DNA of 40,518 bases from an uncultured Oscillospiraceae bacterium (lineage in GTDB: Bacteria > Bacillota > Clostridia > Oscillospirales > Ruminococcaceae). Both the position numbers and the translations under genes were made by a program. Positions 1 through 8,414 of this stretch are shown one piece after another. Below the pieces are notes generated by a model. It was not told where the DNA came from and did no database searches. It saw only the letters and a list, made by a program, of their open reading frames with translations. The stretch lies in NCBI GenBank assembly GCA_910587465.1, contig CAJUMS010000021.1:1-40518 (forward strand), given 5' to 3'. The first letter of the stretch is position 1. Every line of letters begins with the position of its first letter.

Positions 1-855
1 ATTTTCGTCGCCGCGGCGGTTCATCTTTTTCAGCAGCTCGCCGTCGCAGTGCTGGAGCGGGATATCAAGATACTTCACTATCTTGTCCTGACGCTTTATA
101 CAGTCGATAAGCTCGTCCGTTATCCGCTCTGGATAGCAGTACAGCAGTCGTATCCATTTTAGGCCGTCTATCTCGCAAAGCTTGTCAAGCAGCTCGGGCA
201 GAGCCAATCTGTTATACAGGTCGAGACCGTAACGGGTAACGTCCTGCGCGATAATAACAAGCTCCTTAACGCCGTCCGCGGCGAGCTTTTGCGCCTCGGC
301 GGCGATATTCTCCATAGGGCGGCTCCTGAACCGTCCGCGTATCTGCGGTATCGCGCAGTAGGTACAGCAGTTGTCGCAGCCGTCCGCAATGCGCATATAC
401 GCGTAATGCGGCAGTGTAGACAGAATTCGTCTGCCCTCCATGGTGTGCTGTTCCTTGACCCCGAAACGGCAGACGTGACCGTTTATCATCTCGGCGAAAA
501 TGTCCGCGATATGCTCATACTCGGCAATGCCGACCACCGCGTCGACCTCGGGGTATTCATCTGCGAATTCCTCACGGTAGCGCTCGGACAGGCAGCCCGT
601 CACGACTATATACTTTATCGTTCCCTCTTCCTTGAGGGTTATAAGCTCGTTGAGCCACTCGATAGCCTCCTCCTTGGCGGCGGTGATAAAGCCGCAGGTG
701 TTCAGCAGTACGATATCGGACACGCCCGGCTCCTCTACGAACGCGTAGCCCTCCGCGGCGAGCCGCGCCATCATCTGCTCCGCGTCCACCTGATTTTTCG
801 CGCAGCCGAGCGATACCACCGCGACCTTTACGCGTCTCATATTATCTTTTCCCAT
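1..855 (-). CDS. rimO: Ribosomal protein S12 methylthiotransferase RimO (3' end outside window)
   Basis: Radical SAM enzyme that adds a methylthio group to the conserved aspartate of ribosomal protein S12. My reverse-strand translation gives 285 residues. The N-terminal methylthiotransferase domain has its three cluster cysteines (C18 in VSLGCAKNQVDAE, C54 in LNTCGF, C88 in VTGCLSERY). The radical SAM triad is C160, C164 and C167 (ADGCDNCCTYCAIP), with an extra C163. Together these indicate RimO rather than MiaB. The C-terminal end of the radical SAM domain and the TRAM domain lie beyond base 1. The ATG at 855 is chosen because it overlaps the recX stop as TAATG and has GAGG seven bases upstream; an in-frame ATG at 840 is the alternative. 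It is the last visible gene of a long minus-strand operon; pgsA/cinA would be usual next neighbours. Confidence 0.9.
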   Translation of the reverse strand, partial: MGKDNMRRVKVAVVSLGCAKNQVDAEQMMARLAAEGYAFVEEPGVSDIVLLNTCGFITAAKEEAIEWLNELITLKEEGTIKYIVVTGCLSERYREEFADEYPEVDAVVGIAEYEHIADIFAEMINGHVCRFGVKEQHTMEGRRILSTLPHYAYMRIADGCDNCCTYCAIPQIRGRFRSRPMENIAAEAQKLAADGVKELVIIAQDVTRYGLDLYNRLALPELLDKLCEIDGLKWIRLLYCYPERITDELIDCIKRQDKIVKYLDIPLQHCDGELLKKMNRRGDEN

Positions 856-1505
856 TATAAGTCCTCATCTTCATTATAATCGTCAAAATCGTCCTCATTA
901 TCCTCAAGCACTGCCTCGATACAGCGCTTTATAGAGCCGAAATCATAGCCGCGCCTTGCAAGCGCCGCGATAGTGCGGCGGCGGTCGTCGCAGTCGGCTA
1001 TTTTGTTTATGTAACGCTTTTGGATAAGCGTTATCAGTTCCTCGTCGAGCTTATCCTCGTCTATGTCAGCGAGGGTGTTCTCGACCAATTCACGGTCAAG
1101 ACCGCGCATTATCATTTCGTAACGAACGCGGCGGACTCCCCACCGCTTGCGCTTTATCAGATACTCGGCGAGCTTGGGCGCGTACTCCTCGTCGTTGATA
1201 TAGCCAAGCTCGCAGACGTGCTCTGTCGCCTGCTCCGCGACCTCCGAGCCGTAGGTTTTCGTGAGCTTTTTCAGCAGCTCGCCGCGGCACATATCCCGCT
1301 CCCCGATCAGGTACAGCGCGCGCTTTTTCGCCTTGCGGAGAGCGTCCTCGCCCATTATCTCGCTCAGCGTGCCGGGGGAGACAGCCTGCCCCTGCCGCAG
1401 ACCGCTCCCGTTGACTATCGACGCGTTAACATAGATTTTGCGCTTTCCGTCAAGCTCTATCTCCCATGTGTCGCCCTTGTATTCGCCGAGATTTGTTATT
1501 ATCAT
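855..1505 (-). CDS. recX: RecA modulator RecX
   Basis: 216 residues, a normal length for Firmicute RecX, which binds RecA filaments and modulates their activity. The N-terminal 60 residues form a small beta-rich segment. They are followed by the helical repeats typical of the family: residues about 65-110 (A..RALYLIGERDMCRGELLKKL), 110-150 (LGYINDEEYA, KRKRWG..R), then a third repeat ending in RRGYDFGSIKRCIE. The C-terminus is a short acidic tail rich in D and E. It sits directly after recA, and the recA stop and recX start overlap as TAATG at 1503-1507, so translational coupling is likely. The rimO start overlaps its own stop in the same way. The gene order recA-recX supports the call. Confidence 0.9.
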   Translation of the reverse strand: MIITNLGEYKGDTWEIELDGKRKIYVNASIVNGSGLRQGQAVSPGTLSEIMGEDALRKAKKRALYLIGERDMCRGELLKKLTKTYGSEVAEQATEHVCELGYINDEEYAPKLAEYLIKRKRWGVRRVRYEMIMRGLDRELVENTLADIDEDKLDEELITLIQKRYINKIADCDDRRRTIAALARRGYDFGSIKRCIEAVLEDNEDDFDDYNEDEDL

Positions 1506-2752
1506 TATTCAAAATCCTCGGTCGAAAACTCGGCGAAATCGTCGTCGTCAACGGGCTCCTCCTCGGGGCTCTCCTCGGTTTCTTCTTCGGGTTCGGCAGC
1601 CTTTTTTGAGGACTTCTTTGTTGTCTTTGTCTTCTTGGCGGGCTTTGACTTTTCGTTCTTTTCGCCGTTCGCGCCTTCGGCGTTTTCGCCCTCCGACGGC
1701 TCCTCGGCGGCCATACGCTCAAATTCCTCGCGGACCCTCTTTTCGACCTCCGCGCAGATATCCGCGTTGTCCTTGAGGAAGTCCTTTACCTTATCCTTGC
1801 CCTGACCTATCTTCATATCGTCATAGCTGAACCACGAGCCGCTTTTCTTGATGATGCCGAACTCCACGGCACAGTCGATTATCTCTCCGAGCTTGGAGAT
1901 ACCCTCTCCGAAGAACATATCGAACTCCGCGGTCTTGAACGGGGGCGCTACCTTATTCTTTACCACCTTGCACTTGGTGCGGTAGCCGAGCAGCTCCGAG
2001 CCGTCCTTAATGGGCTCGCCGCGGCTTACGCTTATGCGCACGGACGCGTAGAACTTCAGTGCGCGGCCGCCGGGAGTGGTCTCGGGATTGCCGTACAGTA
2101 CGCCTATCTTCTCGCGCACCTGATTGATGAAGACAGCCACGCAGTTGGTTTTGCTGATAGCGGCGGTGAGCTTTCTCATAGCCTGCGACATCAGACGCGC
2201 CTGAACTCCGACGTGCGCGTCGCCCATATCGCCGTCGATCTCGGCTCTCGTCGCCATTGCGGCAACGCTGTCCAGTACAACGATATCCAGCGCGCCCGAG
2301 CGCACGAGCGTCTCGATGATGTCAAGCGCCTGCTCTCCCGTATCGGGCTGCGACACCAGCAGGTTGTCCACGTCAACGCCGAGCGCACGCGCGTAAACGG
2401 GGTCGAGAGCGTGCTCTACGTCGATGAACGCCGCCATGCCGCCGAGCTTTTGCGCCTCGGCAACGGCATGCAGACACAGTGTCGTTTTGCCCGAGCTTTC
2501 CGCGCCGTACACCTCGATTATGCGTCCCTTGGGCAGACCGCCTATACCGAGCGCCAGATCGAGCATAAGCGAGCCTGTCGGCGTGTGCTCTATGCTCATG
2601 CGGCGGTTTTCGCCCATGAACATTACCGTGCCTTCGCCGAACTGCTTTTCTATCTGCGCGATAGCGGTCTGTATCGCCTTTTTTTTCTCGGCGGGGTCGA
2701 CCACGCGCTCTATCGGCTTTATCGTTTTGTCCTTTTTCTTGTCCATTGCCAT
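1505..2752 (-). CDS. recA: Recombinase RecA
   Basis: Recombinase that forms filaments on single-stranded DNA for homologous recombination and SOS induction. The core is canonical: Walker A GAESSGKT at residues 83-90, the FIDVEHALDP segment, the Walker B region IVVLDSVAAM, and FINQVREKIGV with the following L2 loop region. The protein is 415 residues, longer than the usual 340-360. The excess is a C-terminal tail from about residue 347, first lysine-rich and then strongly acidic, ending DDDDFAEFSTEDFE. The start ATG at 2752 has GGAGG nine bases upstream; a second in-frame ATG lies two codons later. It follows prmC by only 30 bases and overlaps recX. I saw no Firmicute SOS box (GAAC-N4-GTTC type) in the prmC-recA gap, so expression may come from the upstream operon or from a promoter inside prmC. 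Confidence 0.97.
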   Translation of the reverse strand: MAMDKKKDKTIKPIERVVDPAEKKKAIQTAIAQIEKQFGEGTVMFMGENRRMSIEHTPTGSLMLDLALGIGGLPKGRIIEVYGAESSGKTTLCLHAVAEAQKLGGMAAFIDVEHALDPVYARALGVDVDNLLVSQPDTGEQALDIIETLVRSGALDIVVLDSVAAMATRAEIDGDMGDAHVGVQARLMSQAMRKLTAAISKTNCVAVFINQVREKIGVLYGNPETTPGGRALKFYASVRISVSRGEPIKDGSELLGYRTKCKVVKNKVAPPFKTAEFDMFFGEGISKLGEIIDCAVEFGIIKKSGSWFSYDDMKIGQGKDKVKDFLKDNADICAEVEKRVREEFERMAAEEPSEGENAEGANGEKNEKSKPAKKTKTTKKSSKKAAEPEEETEESPEEEPVDDDDFAEFSTEDFE

Positions 2753-2782
2753 CGTTATGTTCCTCCGGATAAATTAATTAAG

Positions 2783-3625
2783 TTAAAATTTTACACCGTA
2801 AACCACGCGGTAGATACCGCGCATATCCTTTATACAGTCGGCTCTTATGCCGTTTTCGGCGAATATCTCGATAACGCCGCGCTCCTGCCCCATACCTATC
2901 TCGACCGCGAACGCTCCTCCGCGCTTAAGCCGTTTAGTCCATACGGCTATCATCTTACGGTAGAATTCCAGACCGTCCGCGCCTCCGTACAGCGCCATTT
3001 TGGGCTCGTGAGCGACCTCGGACTGCAAATTCTTCATATCCGTATCGTCAAGATAAGGCGGATTGGAGACTATCAGGTCGAATTCCCCGTCCGCGGACGA
3101 TTCGTCGAGAACGTCCGCGAGGACGGCTGTAACGCGGTCTTCCACGCCGTTGAGCGTAATATTTTGCTTGAGATACCCGAACGCCGCCTCCGACAGCTCG
3201 ATACATTTTACCCTAGCCCCGCACAGTTTCGCGAGGGCAATGCCGATACAGCCGCTTCCCGCGCAAAGGTCGGCGGTATAACGCTCCTCGGGCGCTCTCT
3301 CTAGGAGAATATCGCGGACGCGCTCCACAAGCGCCTCGGTGTCCTGACGCGGTATCAGAACGCCCTCTCCGACCTCGAACGGCAGCCCGAAGAATTCCCA
3401 TTCGCCGAGAATGTATTGCAGCGGATAGCCCGAGACCCTCCGTCCGAGCATTTCCAGAGCCGCCCGTTCCACCTTTTCGGGAACGTTCCCGCTCGGATCG
3501 GTGAGCAATCTCAGCCGCGAAAGCCCCGCCTTTTCGAGGAGCTGTTCCATTTCAAAGCGCGTGTTCTCAACGCCGATATCGGCGAGCTTGTACATCATCT
3601 CGCGCTGTAAGTCACGTATAATCAT
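2783..3625 (-). CDS. prmC: Peptide chain release factor N5-glutamine methyltransferase PrmC
   Basis: Methylates the glutamine of the GGQ motif in release factors RF1 and RF2, using S-adenosylmethionine. 280 residues, normal for the family. The N-terminal helical domain (1-90) contains YILGEWEFFGLPFEV and IPRQDTE, a conserved PrmC signature. Motif I for SAM binding is DLCAGSGCIGIALA (119-132). The catalytic and substrate-binding motif NPPY is at 188-191, inside VSNPPYLDD. The start at 3625 overlaps the stop of the upstream DUF1385 gene as TAATG. In many Firmicutes prmC lies beside prfA; here it lies between a DUF1385 membrane protein and recA. The DUF1385-prmC pairing is itself common in Clostridia, as I recall. 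Confidence 0.95.
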   Translation of the reverse strand: MIIRDLQREMMYKLADIGVENTRFEMEQLLEKAGLSRLRLLTDPSGNVPEKVERAALEMLGRRVSGYPLQYILGEWEFFGLPFEVGEGVLIPRQDTEALVERVRDILLERAPEERYTADLCAGSGCIGIALAKLCGARVKCIELSEAAFGYLKQNITLNGVEDRVTAVLADVLDESSADGEFDLIVSNPPYLDDTDMKNLQSEVAHEPKMALYGGADGLEFYRKMIAVWTKRLKRGGAFAVEIGMGQERGVIEIFAENGIRADCIKDMRGIYRVVYGVKF

Positions 3626-4626
3626 TACCAGTTATCGTCCTCTCCGTCCTTAGGCAGGCAGGGCGTGACCGCGGCAATGGCGATCTCGATCTGGCTGTCG
3701 TCGGGCTCGCGTGTGGTCAGTCTCTGCATCCACAGTCCCGGGGCGCTTATTATTTTTGTGAGCGCGTTGGTATACCGCCCCGCGAGCTTTATCAGCTCGT
3801 AGGAAATGCCCACCACCACGGGCACGAACGGCAACTTTATCAGCACGCGCAGAAGCGCCGCGAGCATCGTATTCTCGATACCCCACCATTCCGCGGGTTT
3901 TATCGGCACTATCATGAAAACGAGAATGCTTACGAGCAGCGTTATTATTATAAAGCTCGTGCCGCATCTCGGGTGAAACCGTACCATGGGTCGGATATTT
4001 TCGACCGTAAGCGGCTTTCCCGCCTCGTAGCACGCGATAGTCTTGTGCTCCGCGCCGTGGTATTCGTAGACGCGCTTCATGTCTTTCATCTGTGCTATTA
4101 CCGCCATATAGCCCACGAACAGCACAAGCCTTAAAACGCCCTCAAACGGCGCTTTCCACACGGACACGTCCGTCTCGCCCGCCGCCTTTTCTATCATGGC
4201 GAACAGCCAGCTTGGCACGAACAGGAACACGAACAGCATAGCCGCAACCATCAGCACCGTAAGCAGTCCGCCTATCACGGAATACGCCTTTTCGCCGAAG
4301 TGCTTTTCTATCCAGATGTCGACCTTGCTTTTCGGCTCGTCGTCATCGTCGAGCATTCCGCTTATCTCCATGGATTTGTTCATGCATTTCGTACCGTCTC
4401 TCATCATCTGGACGAAGTTGAAGCACCCGCGCACAAACGGTGCTTTGTTATACCATTTCTTTTTGGGCAGCTCCCGCTGTTCGATATGCACCGAGCCGTC
4501 CTTTTTCCGCACTGCCATAGCCTCGACGGAAACGCCCTTCATCATTATCCCCTCGAACAGCGCCTGACCGCCGATCGTAGTCTTTTTGTCCGTATTTTTA
4601 GCCTTATCAGCCGTTTTTTTACTCAT
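3625..4626 (-). CDS. DUF1385 (YqhQ-like) membrane protein
   Basis: 333 residues and recognisable as the DUF1385 family from its N-terminal IGGQALFEGIMMKG segment and the central YEYHGAEHKTIACYEAG and HPRCGTSF motifs. The function of the family is unknown. It has a lysine-rich cytoplasmic start, then hydrophobic segments at roughly 112-140, 160-177, 224-243 and 255-280, so it is a multi-pass inner membrane protein. The conserved histidines and cysteines (HGAEH, C in ACYEAG, HPRCG) could bind a metal, but that is inference. It overlaps the histidine kinase stop by eight bases (ATGAGTAA) and is followed by prmC with a TAATG overlap, so it belongs to the same transcript. Confidence 0.88.
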   Translation of the reverse strand: MSKKTADKAKNTDKKTTIGGQALFEGIMMKGVSVEAMAVRKKDGSVHIEQRELPKKKWYNKAPFVRGCFNFVQMMRDGTKCMNKSMEISGMLDDDDEPKSKVDIWIEKHFGEKAYSVIGGLLTVLMVAAMLFVFLFVPSWLFAMIEKAAGETDVSVWKAPFEGVLRLVLFVGYMAVIAQMKDMKRVYEYHGAEHKTIACYEAGKPLTVENIRPMVRFHPRCGTSFIIITLLVSILVFMIVPIKPAEWWGIENTMLAALLRVLIKLPFVPVVVGISYELIKLAGRYTNALTKIISAPGLWMQRLTTREPDDSQIEIAIAAVTPCLPKDGEDDNW

Positions 4627-6085
4627 CTTCCGACCTTTCCTTCTTCTGAACCAGCGGCAGGGTGATAGTTACCGCAGTGCCGTACCCCAGTTCGCTCTCC
4701 ACCTCGAGCAGACCGCCGTGCAGGGAGATTATCTCGTCCGCGACCGCGAGACCTATTCCCGAGCCGTGCTTCGTGCTGTTCGCCTTATAGAATTTCTGCT
4801 TAACCTTGGGCAGATCCTCGGGAGCGATACCCGCGCCGCTGTCCGTTATCGTTATCGTCACCGAATCGTCGTTCTTTTCGGCGAGTATGTCTATGGAGCC
4901 GCCCGCCTCGGTGTATTTCAGCGCGTTGTCGATTATGTTGATAAACACCTGACGCAGCCTGTTTTTGTCGCCGTAGACCGCGCACAGGAACTCGGGCTCG
5001 TTGTACGAAAGCACTACGCTCTCCTTTTTCGCCTTGTCGATGTAAATCAGAATAGCGTCCTCAAGCTCCGCTATAACGTCGATAGTCGACATCTGGAGCG
5101 TAAAGTGACCGCTCTGTATCCTCGAGAAGTCAAGCAGCTCCTCTACCATTCGCTCCAGGCGCTTTGTCTCGCCCGTTATGACCTTCATACCCTTTGTGAA
5201 CGTCTCCGGGTCGTAGCCGAGGTTTAGCGTTTCGCTCCACCCCTTTATCGCGGTGAGCGGCGTTCTCAGCTCGTGCGATACGGAGCTTATGAAGTCGTTC
5301 TTTATCTGCTCGGAGTTTTCCAGACCGTTCGCCATTTCGTTGAACGCCTGCGAGAGCTGACCTATCTCGTCATTGGACGTTATCGGGATACGCTCCGAGA
5401 AATCGCCCTTGGCGAGCTTTTTCGCCGTCGAGCTTATCTGCACCAGCGGCACACATATGGACTTTACAAAATATGCGCCCGTCATAACGACCACCAACAG
5501 TATAAACGCGCTTATAAGCAGAGCCGCGAGCATTATACCCGAAATCTGGTCGTCCACCAGCGTAAGCGACGTGACGAACCTCAGCGCGTTTACGCTCGAG
5601 CTCGTGGTGGTCATTATTATCGTTACCGCGAGGATATTCTCACCGCCGTCTCTGCCCTGGTATACGCCCAATCCGTCCTCGCTCGCAACCGCCGTTTCGT
5701 AGTCGGGCATAAAGTACGTTCTGCCCGGCGAAAATCCGCTCGACGACAGCGTTACGTCGCCCGCGCGGTTTATCGACATCATCTCCATCTGATCCTTCTT
5801 GTCGAAGTTCTCAATGATATGCCGCACCTCCGACGAAAAGTTGACCGACAAGTCCTCGTAAAGCCTTGCGAGGACCATCTGCGAGGCGTTCGCCTCCGAG
5901 ATGATATAGCTCTCCGCCGAGCCGTAATAGTACTGCTTGGTAAAATAATAGATACACAAATTCGCGATTATAAGCAATATCGCGACCACCGACAGCGTAT
6001 TCATCATCCACCGCGTCGCGATAGAGCGTTTTCCGAAACCGCGCCTTGCCGCTTTCAGTCCTTTTTCCATATTTAACCGTTCCAT
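4619..6085 (-). CDS. Sensor histidine kinase (HAMP, HisKA, HATPase)
   Basis: Membrane-bound sensor kinase of 488 residues. TM1 is at about 31-48, an extracytoplasmic sensing region spans about 50-180, and TM2 is at 183-205. A HAMP domain follows at about 206-258 (VPLVQISSTAKKLAKGDFSERI). The phospho-acceptor is H271 in SSVSHELRTPL. The ATPase domain has the N box (NIIDNALKY), G1 (DSGAGIAPEDLP) and G2 (GSGIGLAVADEI). It overlaps the response regulator by 13 bases, the expected cognate pairing. Two starts are possible: ATG at 6085 or the in-frame ATG at 6070, three bases after the regulator stop. Neither has a strong ribosome binding site. The signal sensed cannot be told from the sequence. The architecture resembles the PhoR/ResE/VicK type. 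Confidence 0.93.
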   Translation of the reverse strand: MERLNMEKGLKAARRGFGKRSIATRWMMNTLSVVAILLIIANLCIYYFTKQYYYGSAESYIISEANASQMVLARLYEDLSVNFSSEVRHIIENFDKKDQMEMMSINRAGDVTLSSSGFSPGRTYFMPDYETAVASEDGLGVYQGRDGGENILAVTIIMTTTSSSVNALRFVTSLTLVDDQISGIMLAALLISAFILLVVVMTGAYFVKSICVPLVQISSTAKKLAKGDFSERIPITSNDEIGQLSQAFNEMANGLENSEQIKNDFISSVSHELRTPLTAIKGWSETLNLGYDPETFTKGMKVITGETKRLERMVEELLDFSRIQSGHFTLQMSTIDVIAELEDAILIYIDKAKKESVVLSYNEPEFLCAVYGDKNRLRQVFINIIDNALKYTEAGGSIDILAEKNDDSVTITITDSGAGIAPEDLPKVKQKFYKANSTKHGSGIGLAVADEIISLHGGLLEVESELGYGTAVTITLPLVQKKERSEDE

Positions 6086-6768
6086 TTATAGCCGAATCCC
6101 CAGACCGTCTGGATATATTTCGGAGTGGACGGATCCTCCTCGATCTTCATTCTCAATCGTCTTATGTTCACGTCTATGACCTTGTCCTCGCCAACATACG
6201 AGTCGCCCCAGATGTGCTTTAGTATCGATATTCTGTCGACGGGGGAATTGCGGTTCTTCATAAGATACTCCAGTATCTGGTATTCTATCTGGGTTAAGTC
6301 GACGGGCTTGCCGTGACTGTACAGTATTCGGCTCTGATAGTCCAGAGTATACGGTCCCGAGGTTATGACCTTGGGCTCCTCGCGGCGCGAGCGGTTCACG
6401 CTGACCCTGCGGTATATCGCGTCTACTCTCGCCACCAGCTCCGACGGCGAGAACGGCTTCGTTACATAATCATCCGCGCCTATCATCAGACAGTTTACCT
6501 TATCCATCTCCTGCGACTTTGCCGACAGCATTATTATCCCGATATCGCCGCTTTGCTCGCGTATCCAGCGGCAGAGCGCGAAGCCGTCCATTCCCGGCAT
6601 CATTATATCCAACAACACCACGTCGAAGTTACCTCCTTGGCGCTGATATTCCGCGACTGCGTCCTCGCCGCTTGCCACGTCGGTAACGTCATAGCCTGCT
6701 CTGCGGAGATTTATCACCACAAAATCGCGGATATCGTTTTCGTCTTCTACTACTAAAATGCGTTTCAT
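6073..6768 (-). CDS. OmpR/PhoB-type response regulator
   Basis: 231 residues. The receiver domain (1-120) has the acidic pocket at E8/D9, the phospho-accepting D54 in VVLLDIMMPGMDG, and the conserved lysine in DDYVTKPF. The C-terminal winged-helix domain (about 130-231) contains LTQIEYQILEYLMKN, VDVNIRRLRMKIEEDP and the closing IQTVWGFGYKW typical of OmpR/PhoB proteins. The start ATG at 6768 has AGGAGG about six bases upstream. It heads the block that continues through the kinase, DUF1385, prmC, recA, recX and rimO. A dispersed repeat lies immediately upstream. Its target genes are unknown; the neighbouring lipoprotein is a natural candidate, but that is inference only. Confidence 0.95.
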   Translation of the reverse strand: MKRILVVEDENDIRDFVVINLRRAGYDVTDVASGEDAVAEYQRQGGNFDVVLLDIMMPGMDGFALCRWIREQSGDIGIIMLSAKSQEMDKVNCLMIGADDYVTKPFSPSELVARVDAIYRRVSVNRSRREEPKVITSGPYTLDYQSRILYSHGKPVDLTQIEYQILEYLMKNRNSPVDRISILKHIWGDSYVGEDKVIDVNIRRLRMKIEEDPSTPKYIQTVWGFGYKWNG

Positions 6769-6781
6769 AGAACCTCCTGAT

Positions 6782-6900
6782 TTAATAAGCTGCGCAATTT
6801 CGGCGAGCCGCGCCGGGTGCGATCTATCGCTTCGTGCACGTTCGTTTGAAAACGGCTCTCTGCGCTCCGCTCACTTCTCCCGTTTAGGCTGCCTTTGTCG
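6782..6900 (-). repeat. Dispersed intergenic repeat, copy A
   Basis: Read on the minus strand, this stretch shares blocks in the same order with 19650-19801. The blocks are GTGAGCGGA (6866-6874), an identical 18-mer GCGCAGAGAGCCGTTTTC (6848-6865), then AACGTGC, GAAGCG, and an identical 16-mer GCTCGCCGAAATTGCG (6793-6808) followed by AGCTTATTAAATCA. The copy ends within about ten bases of the ribosome binding site of the response regulator. It has the same orientation relative to the downstream gene as the other copies. I see no reading frame in it. Confidence 0.7.
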
Positions 6901-6925
6901 ATTGAGCCGCTCGTTACGCTGCGGC

Positions 6926-6966
6926 AAAAAACGTGATTCCGAAGGGACGGACTCCTTCGGCGGAAT
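6926..6966 (-). terminator. Possible weak intrinsic terminator after the lipoprotein gene
   Basis: On the minus strand CCGAAGG-loop-CCTTCGG forms a 7-bp stem, extended by ATT/AAT outside a three-base bulge. A run of six T follows after CACG. The gap between stem and T run makes this a weak or partial terminator, so read-through into the regulator-kinase genes is plausible. Confidence 0.4.
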
Positions 6967-6990
6967 GCGGGGACGGAGACCGAAAAACTA

Positions 6991-8328
6991 TCACAGAATA
7001 ATAAAACTGGCTTTAAGTTCACTCTCTGTAAGCGCAAGTTTACCTGTTTTGTAGCCCGTGGTCTCGATACAGTAAAACACGGAGTCGTCGCTTTCGCCCA
7101 GGAGCTTGAGGGACTTTGCCTCCTCGAGCGCCTCGGGGTCGTCCTTTGGAACGGAGCGTATTCGCATTAACTCCGTTTCCTCGGTCACAGCAAGACCCGT
7201 CTCCGCGTTATACGAGATAAAGACTATCTCGTTTGCGGTGAAGTCCGCGACGGCGGTCACAACGCCCCACCAACGATTGGGAAACAGAAGCGCGAACCGA
7301 TATTTTCCCGAGAAGTAGCTGTAATTTTCGGGTATGAAATTATCGTCGCGAACCGTATACCACTGCACCGCACAGAGCTGCTCGGGCTTGGTGAGCGTTT
7401 CGTAGCCGGGCAGGGGAGTGGTGGAGGGTATCTCGACAAAGCCGTCGCCGTCTATATCATAGCAGTATATCTGTGCCATATAGTCGTTTATCTGCCGCGA
7501 GATGATACCCGCCGACGGGTTTTGTCCCACGCTGTCGGGACACACGAGCCTGTTGCCGTAGCAGTACAGAACATTGGTGCCCGCCTGCCGATCGCCCGTC
7601 GAGTAATCGAGGAACAGTGCGGTAGTTGTCTCGTTGAGCTGCCCCTTGGTGACGCGCAGATAGTCCGATATACCGCCGTACAGCGGCGTTTCGGACAGCC
7701 TTTCAAAGCCGTTTTCGCCGTCCGTGTACATAGCTGCCGAGGAGAGCATGGTCGCCTTGCTGACGCTAACTGTGACCAGTTCGTCAGCGCCGTCGCCGTT
7801 CAGGTCTACCACTTCAAGACATGAGTACGGTCCCGAGACCGCCTCGACGGGTTTTTTGTCCGTGTATTTCAGCACCGAAAACGTTTTCTCGGTTTGGTTG
7901 AGCAGCGTGTAACAAATAATTATATCTATGACATCCGAAGTTCCGAGCTTGGCAAAGCTGATACTGTCTATCTCGCTGCCCGCACAGGACATATCGTAAA
8001 CAGCCTCCCATTTTCCGTCGTTCTTATCGAGAAACTTCAGCCTGAGCGAGCTTTCGCCGGACTGGTTGTTTTTGCTCTCGTAGAACACCATAGCCTCATC
8101 CCCGGGCTCGTCGTCGATATTGTGCATCACGAACGCGGAACGGTAGTCGCCGCTCCGCGGATATTTGAGCTTAACGCCCTGACCCACGCTGTTTATAAGC
8201 TCCTTGTATATTTCGTCCTGCTCTGCGAGGAGCTTTGGCGGCATCAGCAGATTTTCCACCGATGCTGTCGCCGAGCATCCGCACATCAGCAGGCAGAGCA
8301 GCAGCGCCGCAATCACTCTGAATTTCAC
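6991..8328 (-). CDS. Putative lipoprotein with acidic DxDGDG repeats, unknown function
   Basis: 445 residues. A lipoprotein signal peptide (KFRVIAALLLCLLMCGC) places the lipidated cysteine at C18, so the mature protein should be anchored on the outer face of the membrane. The body carries acidic loops VDLNGDGADELV and YDIDGDGFVEI that resemble FG-GAP/VCBS calcium-binding repeats, separated by beta-rich sequence, which suggests a propeller-like or repeat fold. I do not recognise a specific family. The start is GTG at 8328 with GGAGG five bases upstream. The gene has its own promoter at about 8406-8411. It is followed at about 220 bases by the two-component regulator on the same strand, so it may share a transcript with it or supply its signal (inference). 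Confidence 0.8.
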   Translation of the reverse strand: MKFRVIAALLLCLLMCGCSATASVENLLMPPKLLAEQDEIYKELINSVGQGVKLKYPRSGDYRSAFVMHNIDDEPGDEAMVFYESKNNQSGESSLRLKFLDKNDGKWEAVYDMSCAGSEIDSISFAKLGTSDVIDIIICYTLLNQTEKTFSVLKYTDKKPVEAVSGPYSCLEVVDLNGDGADELVTVSVSKATMLSSAAMYTDGENGFERLSETPLYGGISDYLRVTKGQLNETTTALFLDYSTGDRQAGTNVLYCYGNRLVCPDSVGQNPSAGIISRQINDYMAQIYCYDIDGDGFVEIPSTTPLPGYETLTKPEQLCAVQWYTVRDDNFIPENYSYFSGKYRFALLFPNRWWGVVTAVADFTANEIVFISYNAETGLAVTEETELMRIRSVPKDDPEALEEAKSLKLLGESDDSVFYCIETTGYKTGKLALTESELKASFIIL

Positions 8329-8405
8329 GTTATCCTCCGATTTTTACCTTATTCTCTTTATCCTTAAAAACACAACCGATTGGGGTTTTAATACATACTC
8401 TACAT

Positions 8406-8414
8406 ATTATAACA
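8406..8414 (-). promoter_or_regulatory. Extended -10 promoter for the lipoprotein gene
   Basis: On the minus strand TGT-TATAAT is a perfect extended -10 box. No good -35 hexamer lies 17 bases upstream (TTTTAT). Transcription would start near 8399, giving about a 70-base leader before the GTG at 8328. Confidence 0.6.

Noticed and set aside
2753..2782. SOS (LexA) box before recA
   Set aside because: No GAAC-N4-GTTC-like inverted repeat in the gap or in the last 120 bases of prmC that I read.
2213..3304. Long open frame on the plus strand across recA and prmC
   Set aside because: It is the complement of two well-recognised genes, has no family motif, and arises from GC-rich codon bias.
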